From assembly GCF_001617365.1 (NCBI RefSeq), contig NZ_LVJR01000006.1, positions 1 through 61,500 on the forward strand: DNA of 61,500 bases. Reading direction: 5' to 3'. Position 1 is the first letter of the stretch; each line of letters starts with the position of its first letter. The notes beneath the pieces are model-generated. The model had not been told where the DNA came from. It saw only the letters and a list, made by a program, of their open reading frames with translations, and ran no database searches. The DNA is from Rhodanobacter sp. FW104-R8. GTDB lineage: Bacteria; Pseudomonadota; Gammaproteobacteria; Xanthomonadales; Rhodanobacteraceae. A program made the translations under genes and the position numbers. Shown one piece after another: positions 44,164-53,319 of the stretch.

Positions 44164-45261
44164 ATGATGCGATCGATTGCAGTCGTGGCCACGGTGCTGT
44201 GCATCGGTTCGACTAGTACCCTCCTGCACGCGCAGAATCCGGACCCCACCGACATCCGTGCCTGCACCGCGATCGAAAACGACGCGCAGCGACTGGCCTG
44301 CTACGACCATGCGACCGGGCGGGTCAACCTGCCGGTGGCGCAGAAGCGGGTGAACCCGGAAACCGCCACGCCGGGTATCTTCGCCCGCGACCGCGCGAAG
44401 GCCCCGGCCACCGCCGTGGAAACCAACAACGAGGTGGCCCGTCCGCTGTCGCTGCTCGACAGCCGCTGGGAGCTGTCGCCGGAAAGCAAGCTCGGCACCT
44501 TCAACATCCGCGGCTACAAGCCGGTGTACGTACTGCCGGTGTTCGCCACCAGCAACCAGAACAGCCGGCCGCACAGCCCGAACCCGGACAACACTGTGCC
44601 GGCGCCGGGTGAACAGCTGGACAACGCCGAGATGAAGTTCCAGCTCAGCCTGAAGACCAAGGTGTGGCAGGGCGTGTTCGGCGATGCCGGCGACCTGTGG
44701 GTGGGTTACACCCAGTCTTCGCGCTGGCAGGTCTACAACGCGAAGCTGTCGCGGCCGTTCCGCGAGACCAACTACGAACCCGAGGCCACGCTGGTCTTCG
44801 ATACCCACTACCAGGTGCTCGGCTGGGACGGGCGCCTGCTCGGCATCGGCTTCAACCACCAGTCGAACGGCCGCAGCAATCCGCTGTCGCGCAGCTGGAA
44901 CCGGGTGATCGCCAACGTGGGCTTCGAGCGCGACGACTGGACCGTGATGCTCAGCCCGTGGTGGCACGTCCCCGAATCGCGCCGCACCAACGACAACCCC
45001 GACATCAGCGATTACATGGGCCGCGGCGAGATGCAGATCGTGCGCGAATGGCGCGGCCAGGAGTTCGGCATGCTGCTGCGCCACTCCCTGCGCGGCGGCA
45101 GCCGCAGCCATGGCTCGGCGCGCTTCAGCTGGAGCTTCCCGGTGGCCGGCAACCTGCGTGGTTACATGGAGGTGTTCAAGGGCTACGGCGAAAGCCTGAT
45201 CGACTACAACCACAACGCCAGCTACCTCGGCCTGGGCGTGTCGCTGCTCGACTGGTACTGA
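44164..45261 (+). CDS. pldA: Outer-membrane phospholipase A (OMPLA)
   Basis: 365 residues. Signal peptide, then a Xanthomonad-type N-terminal CTAIENDAQRLACYDHATGR motif, then the 12-strand barrel. The catalytic motif is NHQSNGRSNPLSRSWNR with His232 and Ser234; the third member (Asn) lies in the same segment. PldA hydrolyses phospholipids that reach the outer leaflet, protecting outer-membrane asymmetry; it is active as a calcium-bound dimer. The protein ends SLLDWY, an aromatic-terminated beta-strand as needed for BAM insertion. A hairpin terminator follows. Confidence 0.95.
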   Translation: MMRSIAVVATVLCIGSTSTLLHAQNPDPTDIRACTAIENDAQRLACYDHATGRVNLPVAQKRVNPETATPGIFARDRAKAPATAVETNNEVARPLSLLDSRWELSPESKLGTFNIRGYKPVYVLPVFATSNQNSRPHSPNPDNTVPAPGEQLDNAEMKFQLSLKTKVWQGVFGDAGDLWVGYTQSSRWQVYNAKLSRPFRETNYEPEATLVFDTHYQVLGWDGRLLGIGFNHQSNGRSNPLSRSWNRVIANVGFERDDWTVMLSPWWHVPESRRTNDNPDISDYMGRGEMQIVREWRGQEFGMLLRHSLRGGSRSHGSARFSWSFPVAGNLRGYMEVFKGYGESLIDYNHNASYLGLGVSLLDWY

Positions 45262-45274
45262 GCAGGCCGTAACG

Positions 45275-45306
45275 ACGAAGGCCCGGTGCAGGCACCGGGC
45301 CTTCGC
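45275..45306. terminator. Hairpin between pldA and slyD
   Basis: CGAAGGCCCGGT pairs with ACCGGGCCTTCG around GCAGGC. It lies between convergent genes and can serve both, although T-runs are absent. Confidence 0.7.
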
Positions 45307-45336
45307 GCATCTGGCGCGGCGCGGCCGCGCCGGCGA

Positions 45337-45819
45337 TCAGTGGTGATGGCCGCCGGCGCCGTGCACGTGGCCGTGCGCCAGCTCTTCCGCGGTGGCGTCG
45401 CGCACGCCGGTCACCTCGATGGCGAAGTGCAGGGTCTTGCCGGCCAGCGGGTGGTTGGCGTCGATGAACACCACGTCGTTCTCGACCTTGGTGACCGTGA
45501 CGTTGATCTGCCCCTGCGGGCCGTTGCCCTGGAACTGCATGCCGGGCTGGATGTCCTCGACGCCCTGGAACGCCGCACGCGGCACCTCCTGCATCAGCTC
45601 GGCGTGATGCACGCCATAGCCTTCCTCCGGCGCCACGTCGGCGGTAAACCTGTCGCCGGCGGAACGGCCTTCCATCTGCTTCTCCAGGCCCGGCACGATG
45701 TGGCCGCTGCCGTGCAGGTAGGTCAGCGGTTCGCGGCCCTCGGAGCTGTCGATGACCTGGCCTTCGTCGTCGGTCAGCGTGTAATGGAAGGCGGCAACGG
45801 AGTTCTGGGCAATCTGCAT
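45337..45819 (-). CDS. slyD: SlyD-type FKBP prolyl isomerase
   Basis: 160 residues. FKBP half-domains [20 protein letters not shown] and [20 protein letters not shown] flank an insert-in-flap chaperone domain ([20 protein letters not shown]). The C-terminal [12 protein letters not shown] is a His-rich nickel-binding tail, shorter than in E. coli. SlyD acts as folding helper and nickel donor, for example for hydrogenase maturation. Start ATG 45819. No nickel enzyme genes are in the window. Confidence 0.94.
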   Translation of the reverse strand: MQIAQNSVAAFHYTLTDDEGQVIDSSEGREPLTYLHGSGHIVPGLEKQMEGRSAGDRFTADVAPEEGYGVHHAELMQEVPRAAFQGVEDIQPGMQFQGNGPQGQINVTVTKVENDVVFIDANHPLAGKTLHFAIEVTGVRDATAEELAHGHVHGAGGHHH

Positions 45820-45940
45820 GGCGTTCTCGCGAAGGGGGTCTGGTCCGCCGGCCTGGCGCCGACAAGGGCGGGCAAGGGTAGCAGAACTGCGCCGATGCGC
45901 CGGAACATGGCCGGCCCGCCTCCCGCCCGCCGTGCCGCCT

Positions 45941-46426
45941 TCAGCCGCCCAACCGGGCCAGCGTGTCCCGGCCGATCTTCTCCGGCGTGTCGGTGGAGGC
46001 GTAGCGCTTCACCACCTGGCCGTCCGCGTCGACCAGGAACTTGGTGAAGTTCCACTTGATCGACTCGCTGCCGAGGATGCCCTTGCCCTCGCTCTTCAGC
46101 CACTTGTACAGCGGATCGGCGTGCTCGCCGTTCACCTCGATCTTGGCGAACAGCGGGAAGGTCACGTCGTACTGGGTGCTGCAGAAGGTCCTGATCTCGG
46201 CCTCGTCGCCGGGCTCCTGGTGGCCGAACTGGTCGCACGGGAAGCCCAGCACCACCAGGCCCCGGTCGCGCTGGTCCTGCCACAGCGCCTCCAGCCCCCG
46301 GTATTGCGGAGTGAAGCCGCACTTGGAGGCGACGTTGACGATCAGCAGGGTCTTGCCGCGCCATTCGGCGAGCGAGCGCGGGTTGCCGTCGATATCGCGG
46401 ACGGTGAAGTCATACACGCTGGACAT
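45941..46426 (-). CDS. Glutathione peroxidase family protein (Cys type)
   Basis: 161 residues from ATG 46426. Thioredoxin fold; peroxidatic Cys36 in [12 protein letters not shown], the Gln in [13 protein letters not shown], and the WNFTKFLVD motif with catalytic Trp/Asn. It has Cys rather than selenocysteine and a second Cys in FPCDQF, so thioredoxin may be the actual reductant, as known for many bacterial homologues. Reduces hydrogen and lipid peroxides. Lies 99 nt from the divergent metN. Confidence 0.94.
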   Translation of the reverse strand: MSSVYDFTVRDIDGNPRSLAEWRGKTLLIVNVASKCGFTPQYRGLEALWQDQRDRGLVVLGFPCDQFGHQEPGDEAEIRTFCSTQYDVTFPLFAKIEVNGEHADPLYKWLKSEGKGILGSESIKWNFTKFLVDADGQVVKRYASTDTPEKIGRDTLARLGG

Positions 46427-46525
46427 GGGAAGGCTCCGTCTCGACAGGTTCATCCGGCAGCATACGCCATCGCCGCCACGGCACGTGGCATAGAATGGCC
46501 CACCCACCCGCAGGCCAGGCCCGCC

Positions 46526-47536
46526 GTGATCCGCTTCGTCGATGTCCACAAGTCCTACCGCGTCGACGGCAGGGACATCCCCGCGCTGCAGCCGTTCAGC
46601 CTCGACGTCGCCGACGGCGAGGTGTTCGGCATCATCGGCCTCTCCGGGGCCGGCAAGTCGACGCTGATACGGTTGATCAACCTGCTCGAACGCCCCAGCG
46701 GCGGGCGCATCTTCGTGGGCGACACCGAGATGACCGCGCTGGCCGAACCGGCGCTGCGCGCGCAGCGGCGACGGATCGGCATGATCTTCCAGCATTTCAA
46801 CCTGCTCTCCTCGCAGACGGTGGCGGACAACGTGGCGTTTCCGCTGCGGCTGGCCGGCGAACGCGACGCCGGCGCATTGCGCGCACGCGTCGACGAACTG
46901 CTGGCGCGGGTGGGGTTGAGCGCGCACGCCGACAAGTACCCGTCGCAGCTTTCCGGCGGCCAGAAGCAGCGCGTCGGCATCGCCCGCGCGCTGGCCAACC
47001 GGCCCACGATCCTGTTGTGCGACGAGGCCACCAGCGCGCTCGACCCGCAGACCACCGCCTCGGTGCTGGAACTGCTGGCCGAGATCAACCGCGAGCTGAA
47101 ACTCACCATCGTGCTGATCACCCACGAGATGGACGTGGTGCGCCGCGTATGCGATCGGGTGGCGGTGCTCGACGCGGGCGCGATCGTGGAGCGTGGCGCG
47201 GTCGCCGACGTGTTCCTGCATCCGCAGCACCCCACCACCAAACGCTTCGTCAACGAGGCGCTGCCCGAGGAGGCGGCCAGCGAGCTGGCGCCGTTCGCCC
47301 GGGTGCCCGGGCGCCTCCTGCGGCTGAGCTTCCGCGGCGACGCCACGCTGACGCCGGCCCTGGGCCGCGTGACGCGCGAGACCGGCGTGGAATTCAACCT
47401 CCTCGCCGGACGCATCGACCGCATCAAGGACCTGCCCTACGGCCAGCTCACCCTGGCGATGCAGGGCGAACGGGTGGACGCCGCGCTGGCCGCGCTGCGC
47501 GAGGCCGGCATCGAGATCGAGGAGCTGCACCGATGA
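46526..47536 (+). CDS. metN: Methionine ABC transporter ATP-binding protein
   Basis: 336 residues from GTG 46526 (first residues [20 protein letters not shown]). ABC ATPase with Walker [12 protein letters not shown]-loop, signature [15 protein letters not shown] and Walker [14 protein letters not shown]. The C-terminal 90 residues form the NIL regulatory domain ([35 protein letters not shown]), where methionine binding inhibits transport. Stop overlaps metI start (ATGA), so translation is coupled. Substrate includes D- and L-methionine. Length is like E. coli MetN (343). Confidence 0.96.
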   Translation: MIRFVDVHKSYRVDGRDIPALQPFSLDVADGEVFGIIGLSGAGKSTLIRLINLLERPSGGRIFVGDTEMTALAEPALRAQRRRIGMIFQHFNLLSSQTVADNVAFPLRLAGERDAGALRARVDELLARVGLSAHADKYPSQLSGGQKQRVGIARALANRPTILLCDEATSALDPQTTASVLELLAEINRELKLTIVLITHEMDVVRRVCDRVAVLDAGAIVERGAVADVFLHPQHPTTKRFVNEALPEEAASELAPFARVPGRLLRLSFRGDATLTPALGRVTRETGVEFNLLAGRIDRIKDLPYGQLTLAMQGERVDAALAALREAGIEIEELHR

Positions 47537-48210
47537 ACCCGCTGCAGAAACTCTTCCCGAACATCGACGACTGGGGCGAGATCGGCCGCGCCTGCATCGA
47601 CACCCTGCTGATGCTGGGCGGCTCGCTGGCCCTCACCGTGCTGATCGGCCTGCCGCTGGGCGTGCTGCTGTACCTCACCGGCAAGGGCCAGTTGCGCCCG
47701 ATGCCGAAGCTCTACGCCGTGACCTCGCTGCTGGTGAACATCCTGCGCTCGGTGCCGTTCATCATCCTGATGATCGTGCTGATGCCGGTCACCTATGCCC
47801 TGGTCGGCACCAAGCTGGGCATCCGCGGCGCGATCCCGCCGCTGGTGATCGGCGCCGCGCCGTTCTTCGCGCGACTGGTGGAGACCGCGCTGCGCGAGGT
47901 GCAGCAGGGCGTGATCGAGGCCAGCCAGGCGATGGGCGCCAGCCTGTGGCAGATCGTGCGCCACGTGCTGCTGCCGGAGGCCCGCAGCGGCCTGCTCGCC
48001 GGCATCACGGTCACCGCGATCGCCCTGGTCGGCTACACCGCGATGGGCGGCGCGATCGGCTCCGGCGGGCTCGGCGACCTGGCCTACCGCTACGGCTACC
48101 TCAGCTACAAGTCCGACTACATGCTGGTCACCGTGCTGCTGCTGATCGCGCTGGTGCAGGCGCTGCAGATGATCGGCGACCGCATCGTGGCGCGTTATAA
48201 GCGACGCTGA
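47533..48210 (+). CDS. metI: Methionine ABC transporter permease
   Basis: 225 residues with five to six membrane helices. EAA loop for contact with Met[21 protein letters not shown]. Typical segments [20 protein letters not shown] and [20 protein letters not shown] mark the D-methionine permease family. It overlaps metN by 4 nt (ATGA). metQ lies 227 nt downstream with a spacer carrying its own promoter candidate and a tiny ORF. Confidence 0.96.
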   Translation: MNPLQKLFPNIDDWGEIGRACIDTLLMLGGSLALTVLIGLPLGVLLYLTGKGQLRPMPKLYAVTSLLVNILRSVPFIILMIVLMPVTYALVGTKLGIRGAIPPLVIGAAPFFARLVETALREVQQGVIEASQAMGASLWQIVRHVLLPEARSGLLAGITVTAIALVGYTAMGGAIGSGGLGDLAYRYGYLSYKSDYMLVTVLLLIALVQALQMIGDRIVARYKRR

Positions 48211-48261
48211 TTTGGTCATTTGCGCCCGGCGGCGCGGGCGGCCTACCTTCGTTGGCCGCCC

Positions 48262-48354
48262 ATGAGAATCAACGCCATGAGATTGCTGCTCGCCGCCATC
48301 GCTGCCATCCTGGCCCTGCTCCTGCTGGCCGGCTATGCCGCGCCGAAATCGTGA
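48262..48354 (+). CDS. Short ORF resembling the MetQ signal peptide
   Basis: 30 codons: MRINAMRLLLAAIAAILALL then LLAGYAAPKS. From the second ATG (48277) it reads MRLLLAAIAAILALLLLAGY, close to the MetQ start MRLLLASLALTLLMLAGC except that lipobox Cys is Tyr. It may be a relic of a duplicated metQ 5' end, or a real small membrane peptide. Not long enough to prove expression. Confidence 0.4.
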   Translation: MRINAMRLLLAAIAAILALLLLAGYAAPKS

Positions 48355-48382
48355 CGCGCTGCAAGCCGTACCTGTCCCAGGT

Positions 48383-48412
48383 TTGCGTTTGGCCGTATAG
48401 ACGGCCTATCAT
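48383..48412 (+). promoter_or_regulatory. Candidate promoter and operator of metQ
   Basis: TTGCGT (48383-48388), 18-nt spacer, TATCAT (48407-48412). The spacer holds the inverted repeat GGCCGT-ATAG-ACGGCC (48391-48406), suitable as a repressor site. ATG of metQ is 26 nt further on. This would let the binding protein be made separately from metNI. Confidence 0.45.
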
Positions 48413-48437
48413 TGTGCGCCGCACAAGTGGATATGCC

Positions 48438-49232
48438 ATGAGACTGCTGCTTGCCTCCCTCGCCCTGACCCTGCTGATGCTTGCCGGCTGTTCCGGTTCC
48501 GGCAAGCAGGGCGACAACGTGCTCACCGTGGCCGCTACCGCGGTGCCGCACGCGGAAATCCTCAAACAGGTGAAGCCCATCCTGGCGAAGGAAGGCGTGG
48601 AGCTTCAGGTCAAGGTGTTCGCCGACTACGTGCAACCGAACACCCAGGTGGCCGAGAAGGCCATCGACCTGAACTACTTCCAGACCAAGCCCTACCTGGA
48701 CGCGTTCAACCGCGAGCGCGGCACCCGCCTCGTCATCGTCACCGGCGTGCACATCGAGCCGTTCGGCGCGTACTCGAAGAAATACAAGAACATCGACCAG
48801 CTGCCCGACGGCGCCAGCGTGACGCTGCCGAACGACCCAAGCAACAACAGCCGCGCGCTGTTGCTGCTGGCGAAGCACGGCCTGATCACGCTGAAGGACC
48901 CGACCGACCAGATGTCCACGCTGAAGGACATCACCGCGAACCCGAAACACCTGAAGTTCCGCGAGCTGGAGGCGGCGATGCTGCCGCGCACGCTGGACGA
49001 GGTGGACCTGTCCCTGATCAACACCAACTACGCCCTGGCCGCCGGCCTGAATCCGACCAGGGATGCGTTGCTGATCGAGGACAAGGACTCGCCGTACGTG
49101 AACTACCTGGTCGGCCGCCCCGACAACCAGGACGACCCGCGCGTGCAGAAGCTGGCCAAGGCGCTGACCAGCCCAGCGATCAAGGCGTTCATCGAGCAGA
49201 ACTACCACGGCGCCGTGCTGCCAGCGTTCTGA
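48438..49232 (+). CDS. metQ: Methionine-binding lipoprotein
   Basis: 264 residues from ATG 48438. Lipoprotein signal MRLLLASLALTLLMLAGCSG with lipobox LAGC, then the NlpA/MetQ fold: LTVAATAVPHAEILKQVKPI, DYVQPNTQVAEKAIDLNYFQ, SVTLPNDPSNNSRALLLLAK and LINTNYALAAGLNP. It delivers methionine to MetNI at the periplasmic face. The longer frame starting at 48252 runs through the promoter region and is not the real start. Confidence 0.95.
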   Translation: MRLLLASLALTLLMLAGCSGSGKQGDNVLTVAATAVPHAEILKQVKPILAKEGVELQVKVFADYVQPNTQVAEKAIDLNYFQTKPYLDAFNRERGTRLVIVTGVHIEPFGAYSKKYKNIDQLPDGASVTLPNDPSNNSRALLLLAKHGLITLKDPTDQMSTLKDITANPKHLKFRELEAAMLPRTLDEVDLSLINTNYALAAGLNPTRDALLIEDKDSPYVNYLVGRPDNQDDPRVQKLAKALTSPAIKAFIEQNYHGAVLPAF

Positions 49233-49245
49233 CGGCACGTCGTGC

Positions 49246-49269
49246 TCCCTCCCCTGCAGCGCAGGGGGG
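49246..49269. repeat. Short CCCTCCCC palindrome (relative of the CGAAGAGC repeats)
   Basis: CTCCCTCCCCTGCAGCGCAG then GGGG between the convergent metQ and pncB genes. It shares the CCCTCCCCTGC...GCAGGGG arms with the repeats at 32991 and 37211. Confidence 0.5.
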
Positions 49270-49280
49270 CAAAAGCCGCC

Positions 49281-50465
49281 TCACCCCTGCGTCGCGGGAA
49301 TCTGGAACACCTGCCGCAGATACGCCACGTAAGCCTCGTCCTCGCACATGTTCTTGCCCGGCGAGTCGCTCAGCTTGGCCACCGGCTGGCCGTTGCAGCG
49401 GATCATCTTGATCACGATGTTGAGGGGCGCCGGCCCCATGTCGTTGGTGAGGTTGGTGCCCACGCCGAACGCCAGCTGGCAACGGCCGCGGAAGTACGCA
49501 TACAGCTGCATCACCCTGGGGATGTCCAGCCCGTCGCTGAACACCAGCACCTTGCTGCGCGGATCGACCCGGTTCGCGCCGTAGTGCGCCAGCACCTTCT
49601 CGCCCCAGGCGAACGGATCGCCGGAGTCGTGGCGGGTGCCGTCGAACAGCTTGCAGAAGTACATGTCGAAGTCGCGCAGGAACGCGTCGAGCCCGTAGAC
49701 GTCCGACAGCGCGATGCCGAGGTCGCCGCGGTATTCCTTCGCCCACGCCTCCAGCGCCGCCACCTGCGAATCGCGCAGGCGCGGACCCAGCGCCTGGTGC
49801 GCCTGCAGGTACTCGTGCGCCAGCGTACCCAGCGGCGTCAGCCCCAGCTTGCACGCCAGCCACACGTTGCTGGTGCCGGCCAGTTGCTCGCCCAGGCCAT
49901 CGCGCAGGGTGGTCACCACCTCCTCCTGCCACACCCGGGAGTAGCGCCGGCGCGTGCCGTAGTCGGCCACCTTGCAGTCGGCATAGCCGGGCGTGTCGCG
50001 CAGCATCCCGATCTTCGCCTGCAGCCGCCGGCGCCCCTCGGCAAGGTCGAGGCCGCCACTGGTACGGCGGAAGTACACCTCGTTGACGATCGCCAGCAGC
50101 GGCACCTCGAACAGGATCGTGTGCAGCCACGGCCCGCGGATGCGGATCTCGATCTCGCCGTTGTCGGCCTCGGCCGGCGCGATCTCCACGTACTTCTCGT
50201 TGAGCTGGAACAGCCCGAGGAAATCGACGAAATCGCTCTTGATGAAGCGCCAGCCGCGCAGGTAGTCCAGTTCGTCCGCCGCGAAACGCAACCGGCACAG
50301 CGCCTTCAGCTCGGCACGGATCTCGTCGAGGCACGGCACCAGGTCGATATCCGGAGTGCGGCACTTGAAGCGGTACTCGACCTGGGCAGCGGGATACTGG
50401 TGCAGCACCACCTGCATCATCGAGAACTTGTACAGGTCGGTGTCGAGCAGCGAATCGATGATCAT
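49281..50465 (-). CDS. pncB: Nicotinate phosphoribosyltransferase
   Basis: 394 residues from ATG 50465; the frame continues upstream without support. Joins nicotinate and PRPP to nicotinate mononucleotide in NAD salvage. Family landmarks: [59 protein letters not shown] (contains the probable phospho-His), [19 protein letters not shown] and [20 protein letters not shown]. Length fits E. coli PncB (400). Together with pncC at 11.5 kb it belongs to pyridine nucleotide recycling, but they are not linked in an operon. Confidence 0.96.
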   Translation of the reverse strand: MIIDSLLDTDLYKFSMMQVVLHQYPAAQVEYRFKCRTPDIDLVPCLDEIRAELKALCRLRFAADELDYLRGWRFIKSDFVDFLGLFQLNEKYVEIAPAEADNGEIEIRIRGPWLHTILFEVPLLAIVNEVYFRRTSGGLDLAEGRRRLQAKIGMLRDTPGYADCKVADYGTRRRYSRVWQEEVVTTLRDGLGEQLAGTSNVWLACKLGLTPLGTLAHEYLQAHQALGPRLRDSQVAALEAWAKEYRGDLGIALSDVYGLDAFLRDFDMYFCKLFDGTRHDSGDPFAWGEKVLAHYGANRVDPRSKVLVFSDGLDIPRVMQLYAYFRGRCQLAFGVGTNLTNDMGPAPLNIVIKMIRCNGQPVAKLSDSPGKNMCEDEAYVAYLRQVFQIPATQG

Positions 50466-50546
50466 CAGTCGCCCAGGCGCGAACGGAAGTGGGCCATTAT
50501 CCACGTCCGGGCGCGTTCCACGCGAGCTGCGCCGCCGGCTTCGCGC

Positions 50547-50671
50547 AAAAAGAAACCCCATCAGCCAGGGGAGGACTGATGGGGTTTGTCAGGTGGCATC
50601 CAGGGGAGGAAATGCCGACCCCTCAGTGATGCGATGGTCTGCACCACTTCTTGTCGCCGTCACGGCGATAC
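50547..50671 (-). ncRNA. Candidate small RNA with two identical C-rich loops
   Basis: Read on the minus strand, four hairpins follow each other: TCGCCG-TGA-CGGCGA; AGTGGTGC/GCATCACT (one G-U pair); GGCAT/ATGCC with loop TTCCTCCCCTGG; and ACCCCATCAG/CTGATGGGGT with loop TCCTCCCCTGG. The last is followed by TTTCTTTTTG, a good intrinsic terminator. No protein gene on this strand lies upstream for it to terminate. A TTGAAC box (50706-50701) is a possible -35, but the -10 is weak. C-rich, anti-Shine-Dalgarno-like loops repeated in one transcript are the hallmark of Xanthomonas sX13-like sRNAs. Confidence 0.65.
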
Positions 50672-50807
50672 GCGTACTTAGTGTGGCCACCCGGGCGTGA
50701 GTTCAACGCGCATGCGGGGACTTGTTCAGCTTTCCGACAGGCTTGCCTGGACGCCCCGCTGCGGGCATCGTCACGTGCCATCTCGCCACCTCCTGCCGGA
50801 ACCTGCC

Positions 50808-51614
50808 ATGAAGCTGATCGTCCTGTGCCTGATCGCGCTGTGCCTGGCCCGGCCCGCGGCGGCGGCCGAGCTGAGGATCGACCTCGGCCACGGCGTCGCG
50901 ACCTATCGGACCGGGACCTTGCTCAGGCGAGGCGACGCACGCACGATCGACGTGCCGGCGGATGTCGCGTTCCACCACCCGATGCGCTACCGCGCCGTGC
51001 CGCTGGCCGCCCTGCTCGAAGGCATCGCGGCAGGCGACCACCTGCAGTTCGTCGCCGCCGACGGCTTTGCCGCCGAGATACCTGCCGCGCTGCTGTTGAA
51101 CAAGCTGGGCAGCGAGGCGTGGCTGGCGATCGAGGACCCGGCCCGGCCGTGGCCCGCCTTGCCCGGACACGGCAGCGCCGGGCCGTTCTACGTGGTGTGG
51201 ACGCGGCCGCAGGCCGCACACGTCGGTCCGGAACAATGGCCGTACCAGCTGGCGAGCATCCGCCGGCTGGCCGGCGTGGCCGAACGCTTCCCAGCGATGC
51301 TGCCCGATCCCTCGCTGCCGCCGGGCAGCGAGGTACGGCACGGCTTCGCCGTATTCCAGCGCACCTGCCTTGCATGCCACACGCTCAACGGCCAAGGCGA
51401 CGCGAAGCTCGGCCCGGACCTGAACCTACCGTACAACCCCACCGAGTACCTGCGCGCCGACCTGCTGCGCGCGTTCATCCGCGATCCGCAGTCCCTGCGG
51501 CAATGGCCGCAGGCGAAGATGCCGGGCTTCGACGCGCAGGCGCTGTCCGAGGCCGACCTCGACGCCGTGCTGGCCTACCTGCGGCACATGGCGGGGCGGA
51601 AGCCGGGGCGCTGA
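50808..51614 (+). CDS. Periplasmic cytochrome c with N-terminal MoCo-fold-like domain
   Basis: 268 residues from ATG 50808. Signal peptide MKLIVLCLIALCLARPAAAA. Residues about 22-170 resemble the sulphite-oxidase-like oxidoreductase fold without cofactor cysteine (TIDVPADVAFHHPMRYRAVP, ADGFAAEIPAALLLNKLGSE, GPFYVVWTRPQ). Residues about 190-268 are a class I cytochrome c: CLACHTLNGQGDAKLGPDLN with haem-binding C-x2-C-H, and distal Met in QAKMPGF. Probably an electron carrier linked to a respiratory or oxidase branch. Upstream ATG-like starts in the same frame run into the sRNA region and are not supported. Confidence 0.85.
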   Translation: MKLIVLCLIALCLARPAAAAELRIDLGHGVATYRTGTLLRRGDARTIDVPADVAFHHPMRYRAVPLAALLEGIAAGDHLQFVAADGFAAEIPAALLLNKLGSEAWLAIEDPARPWPALPGHGSAGPFYVVWTRPQAAHVGPEQWPYQLASIRRLAGVAERFPAMLPDPSLPPGSEVRHGFAVFQRTCLACHTLNGQGDAKLGPDLNLPYNPTEYLRADLLRAFIRDPQSLRQWPQAKMPGFDAQALSEADLDAVLAYLRHMAGRKPGR

Positions 51615-51644
51615 TGCACGGGTTCAGCTGCGGCCGTCGGCCCT

Positions 51645-52751
51645 TCAGTTCCCGTCGGAACAGTTGCCCGCACACCATTGCCGCAACGCCTGTTCGCGCT
51701 GCGCCTGCGGCTTCCGCGCCAGCTCGCGCACGCTGGCGTAGAACGCCGGCCAACGGCGCCCGGCATCGCGGAACATCGCGGCGAACGCCGGCGTCCAGCG
51801 GTCGTACAGGCCGAACGGCAGCAGCCGCGCGTTGTTGATGGGCCGGGCGACCCAGGCGTCGTAGCGGTGTTCGCCTGGCCAGTCCCGATCGCGCCACTGG
51901 GCATAGCGGACGCGGAATGCCGCTATCTCGCGCTGCTTGCCGGCCTCCATCGACGCTGCGTCCGCGCCGCCGGCGTACAGGGTTTTCAGGCGCGCGCGCA
52001 GGTCCAGCACCAGCCGGGTGAAGCCGTCGCCCATCGCCAGTGCCTTGCCGTCGCCCGGCGGCAGGCCGCGCGACTGGCGCCATTCGCGCAGGCCCTCGGT
52101 CTGCACGAAGGTCGCAAAGGACTCGTTGAACGCGGTGTCGCCCTTCACATAGACCAGCTGGTGCGCCAGCTCGTGGAAGATCGTGCCGTCCAGCTCGTCG
52201 TCGTCCCAGCGCAGCATGCTCGACAGGATCGGGTCGGCGAACCAGCCCAGCGTGGAATACGCCGGCACGCCGCCGATCCACACGTCATCGCCGCGCGCCT
52301 GCAGCCGCGCCGCATCGGCCTTCGCATCGGCTTCCCCGAACCAGCCGCGATAGGCCACGCAGCCGGCAACCGGAAAGCACTGCGGCACCGCCTCCACCGA
52401 ATAGCGCGGTGCCGCGAACACGTTCCACACCACGTACGGCCGGTCCAGCACCACGTAGCCGGTATAGCTGCGGTTGTCCGGCAAGCCGAGCTGTTGCGAG
52501 GCGAACCGGCGCGCCAGCTGCGCACGTTGCAGGCGCGCGGCTAGCTGTGGATCGGTGGCCGGATCGCGCAGCAACGTCCTGACCGCGCGCCGATGGACGA
52601 TCAGCTCGCCCTGCCCGCGCACGGCCTGTGCGTAGTAGCGCAGGCTGCCGCAGGCGCACAGCAAAAGACCCATCGCCACGATGACGATGAGCCTCGGGAA
52701 GCGGCGGTGCGCCGGCCATCGGAACCGGGGCATCCCCCCGCGGTGCCTCAT
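51645..52751 (-). CDS. Putative aminopeptidase lipoprotein (HExxH metalloprotease)
   Basis: 368 residues; start ATG 52751 or 52733. N-terminal RRFPRLIVIVAMGLLLCAC ends in a Cys, a lipobox-like signal. The zinc motif HELAH lies in GTIFHELAHQLVYVKGDTAF, and NESFATFVQTEGL supplies the downstream Glu of gluzincin-type enzymes. YYAQAVRGQGELIVHRRAV near the N-terminus is typical of the predicted aminopeptidase family (Pfam Aminopep, DUF-type). Substrate unproven. It begins 3 nt after the neighbour's stop, so the two are probably co-transcribed. Confidence 0.85.
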   Translation of the reverse strand: MRHRGGMPRFRWPAHRRFPRLIVIVAMGLLLCACGSLRYYAQAVRGQGELIVHRRAVRTLLRDPATDPQLAARLQRAQLARRFASQQLGLPDNRSYTGYVVLDRPYVVWNVFAAPRYSVEAVPQCFPVAGCVAYRGWFGEADAKADAARLQARGDDVWIGGVPAYSTLGWFADPILSSMLRWDDDELDGTIFHELAHQLVYVKGDTAFNESFATFVQTEGLREWRQSRGLPPGDGKALAMGDGFTRLVLDLRARLKTLYAGGADAASMEAGKQREIAAFRVRYAQWRDRDWPGEHRYDAWVARPINNARLLPFGLYDRWTPAFAAMFRDAGRRWPAFYASVRELARKPQAQREQALRQWCAGNCSDGN

Positions 52752-52754
52752 GCC

Positions 52755-53180
52755 TCAGCGCTGATCATCGCGGTCGCGGTCGTGCCCGCGGTGGTTGTTG
52801 CGGTCATCGTCGTGGTCGTCGCGGTCCTGGTAGCCGCCATCGCGGCGGCCCTGCCACTGGCCGGCGTGACCGCGATAATCGCGGTCGCCGTCGCGGTAGC
52901 CATCGTGGCGATAGCGCGAGCCGCCGTACCACACGCTGCTGACACCCACGCTGACGCCGGGTGCGTAGCAGCAGCCGTAATAGCCGTTGCCGTAGTAACC
53001 GCCGTAATAGTCGTTATCGTAGTATCCCGGCGCCACGACATAGGCGCTTCCGCCGTCGCCATAGTAGGCGTCGCCGACATAGCCGGAGCCGCGCACATAG
53101 CTGTAACCCGGGTCGTAATAGCAGCCCGAGAGCGCCGCGGTGGCGGCGATCAGGGCAAGACTGGCCAGCAGGCGTTTCAT
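52755..53180 (-). CDS. Tyr/Gly-rich lipoprotein with Asp/Arg/His-rich tail
   Basis: 141 residues from ATG 53180, with GGGAGG upstream. Lipobox LSGC in MKRLLASLALIAATAALSGC. The middle is low-complexity Tyr/Gly/Asp (YYDNDYYGGYYGNGYYGCCY), the tail is charged (DRDDHDDDRNNHRGHDRDR). Similar low-complexity lipoproteins are frequent in Xanthomonadales and often of unknown function. Repetitive codons make this stretch prone to replication slippage. It precedes the aminopeptidase gene on the same strand. Confidence 0.75.
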   Translation of the reverse strand: MKRLLASLALIAATAALSGCYYDPGYSYVRGSGYVGDAYYGDGGSAYVVAPGYYDNDYYGGYYGNGYYGCCYAPGVSVGVSSVWYGGSRYRHDGYRDGDRDYRGHAGQWQGRRDGGYQDRDDHDDDRNNHRGHDRDRDDQR

Positions 53181-53319
53181 GATCTGCCTCCCTCTGAGGA
53201 GTGACGATGCCACGTTAGGGCGCGCAGCTTGAACGCGTACTGAGTTTGCGGCGCCGGGCCGGGCGGCATTTACCCGCCAGCCATGTCCCGCCGGGCGGGC
53301 GATCCGGGAAAGCCGCCCA

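Noticed and set aside
48383..48412. MetJ box upstream of metQ
   Set aside because: The inverted repeat GGCCGT-ATAG-ACGGCC does not match AGACGTCT tandem MetJ boxes; kept only as an unnamed operator candidate.
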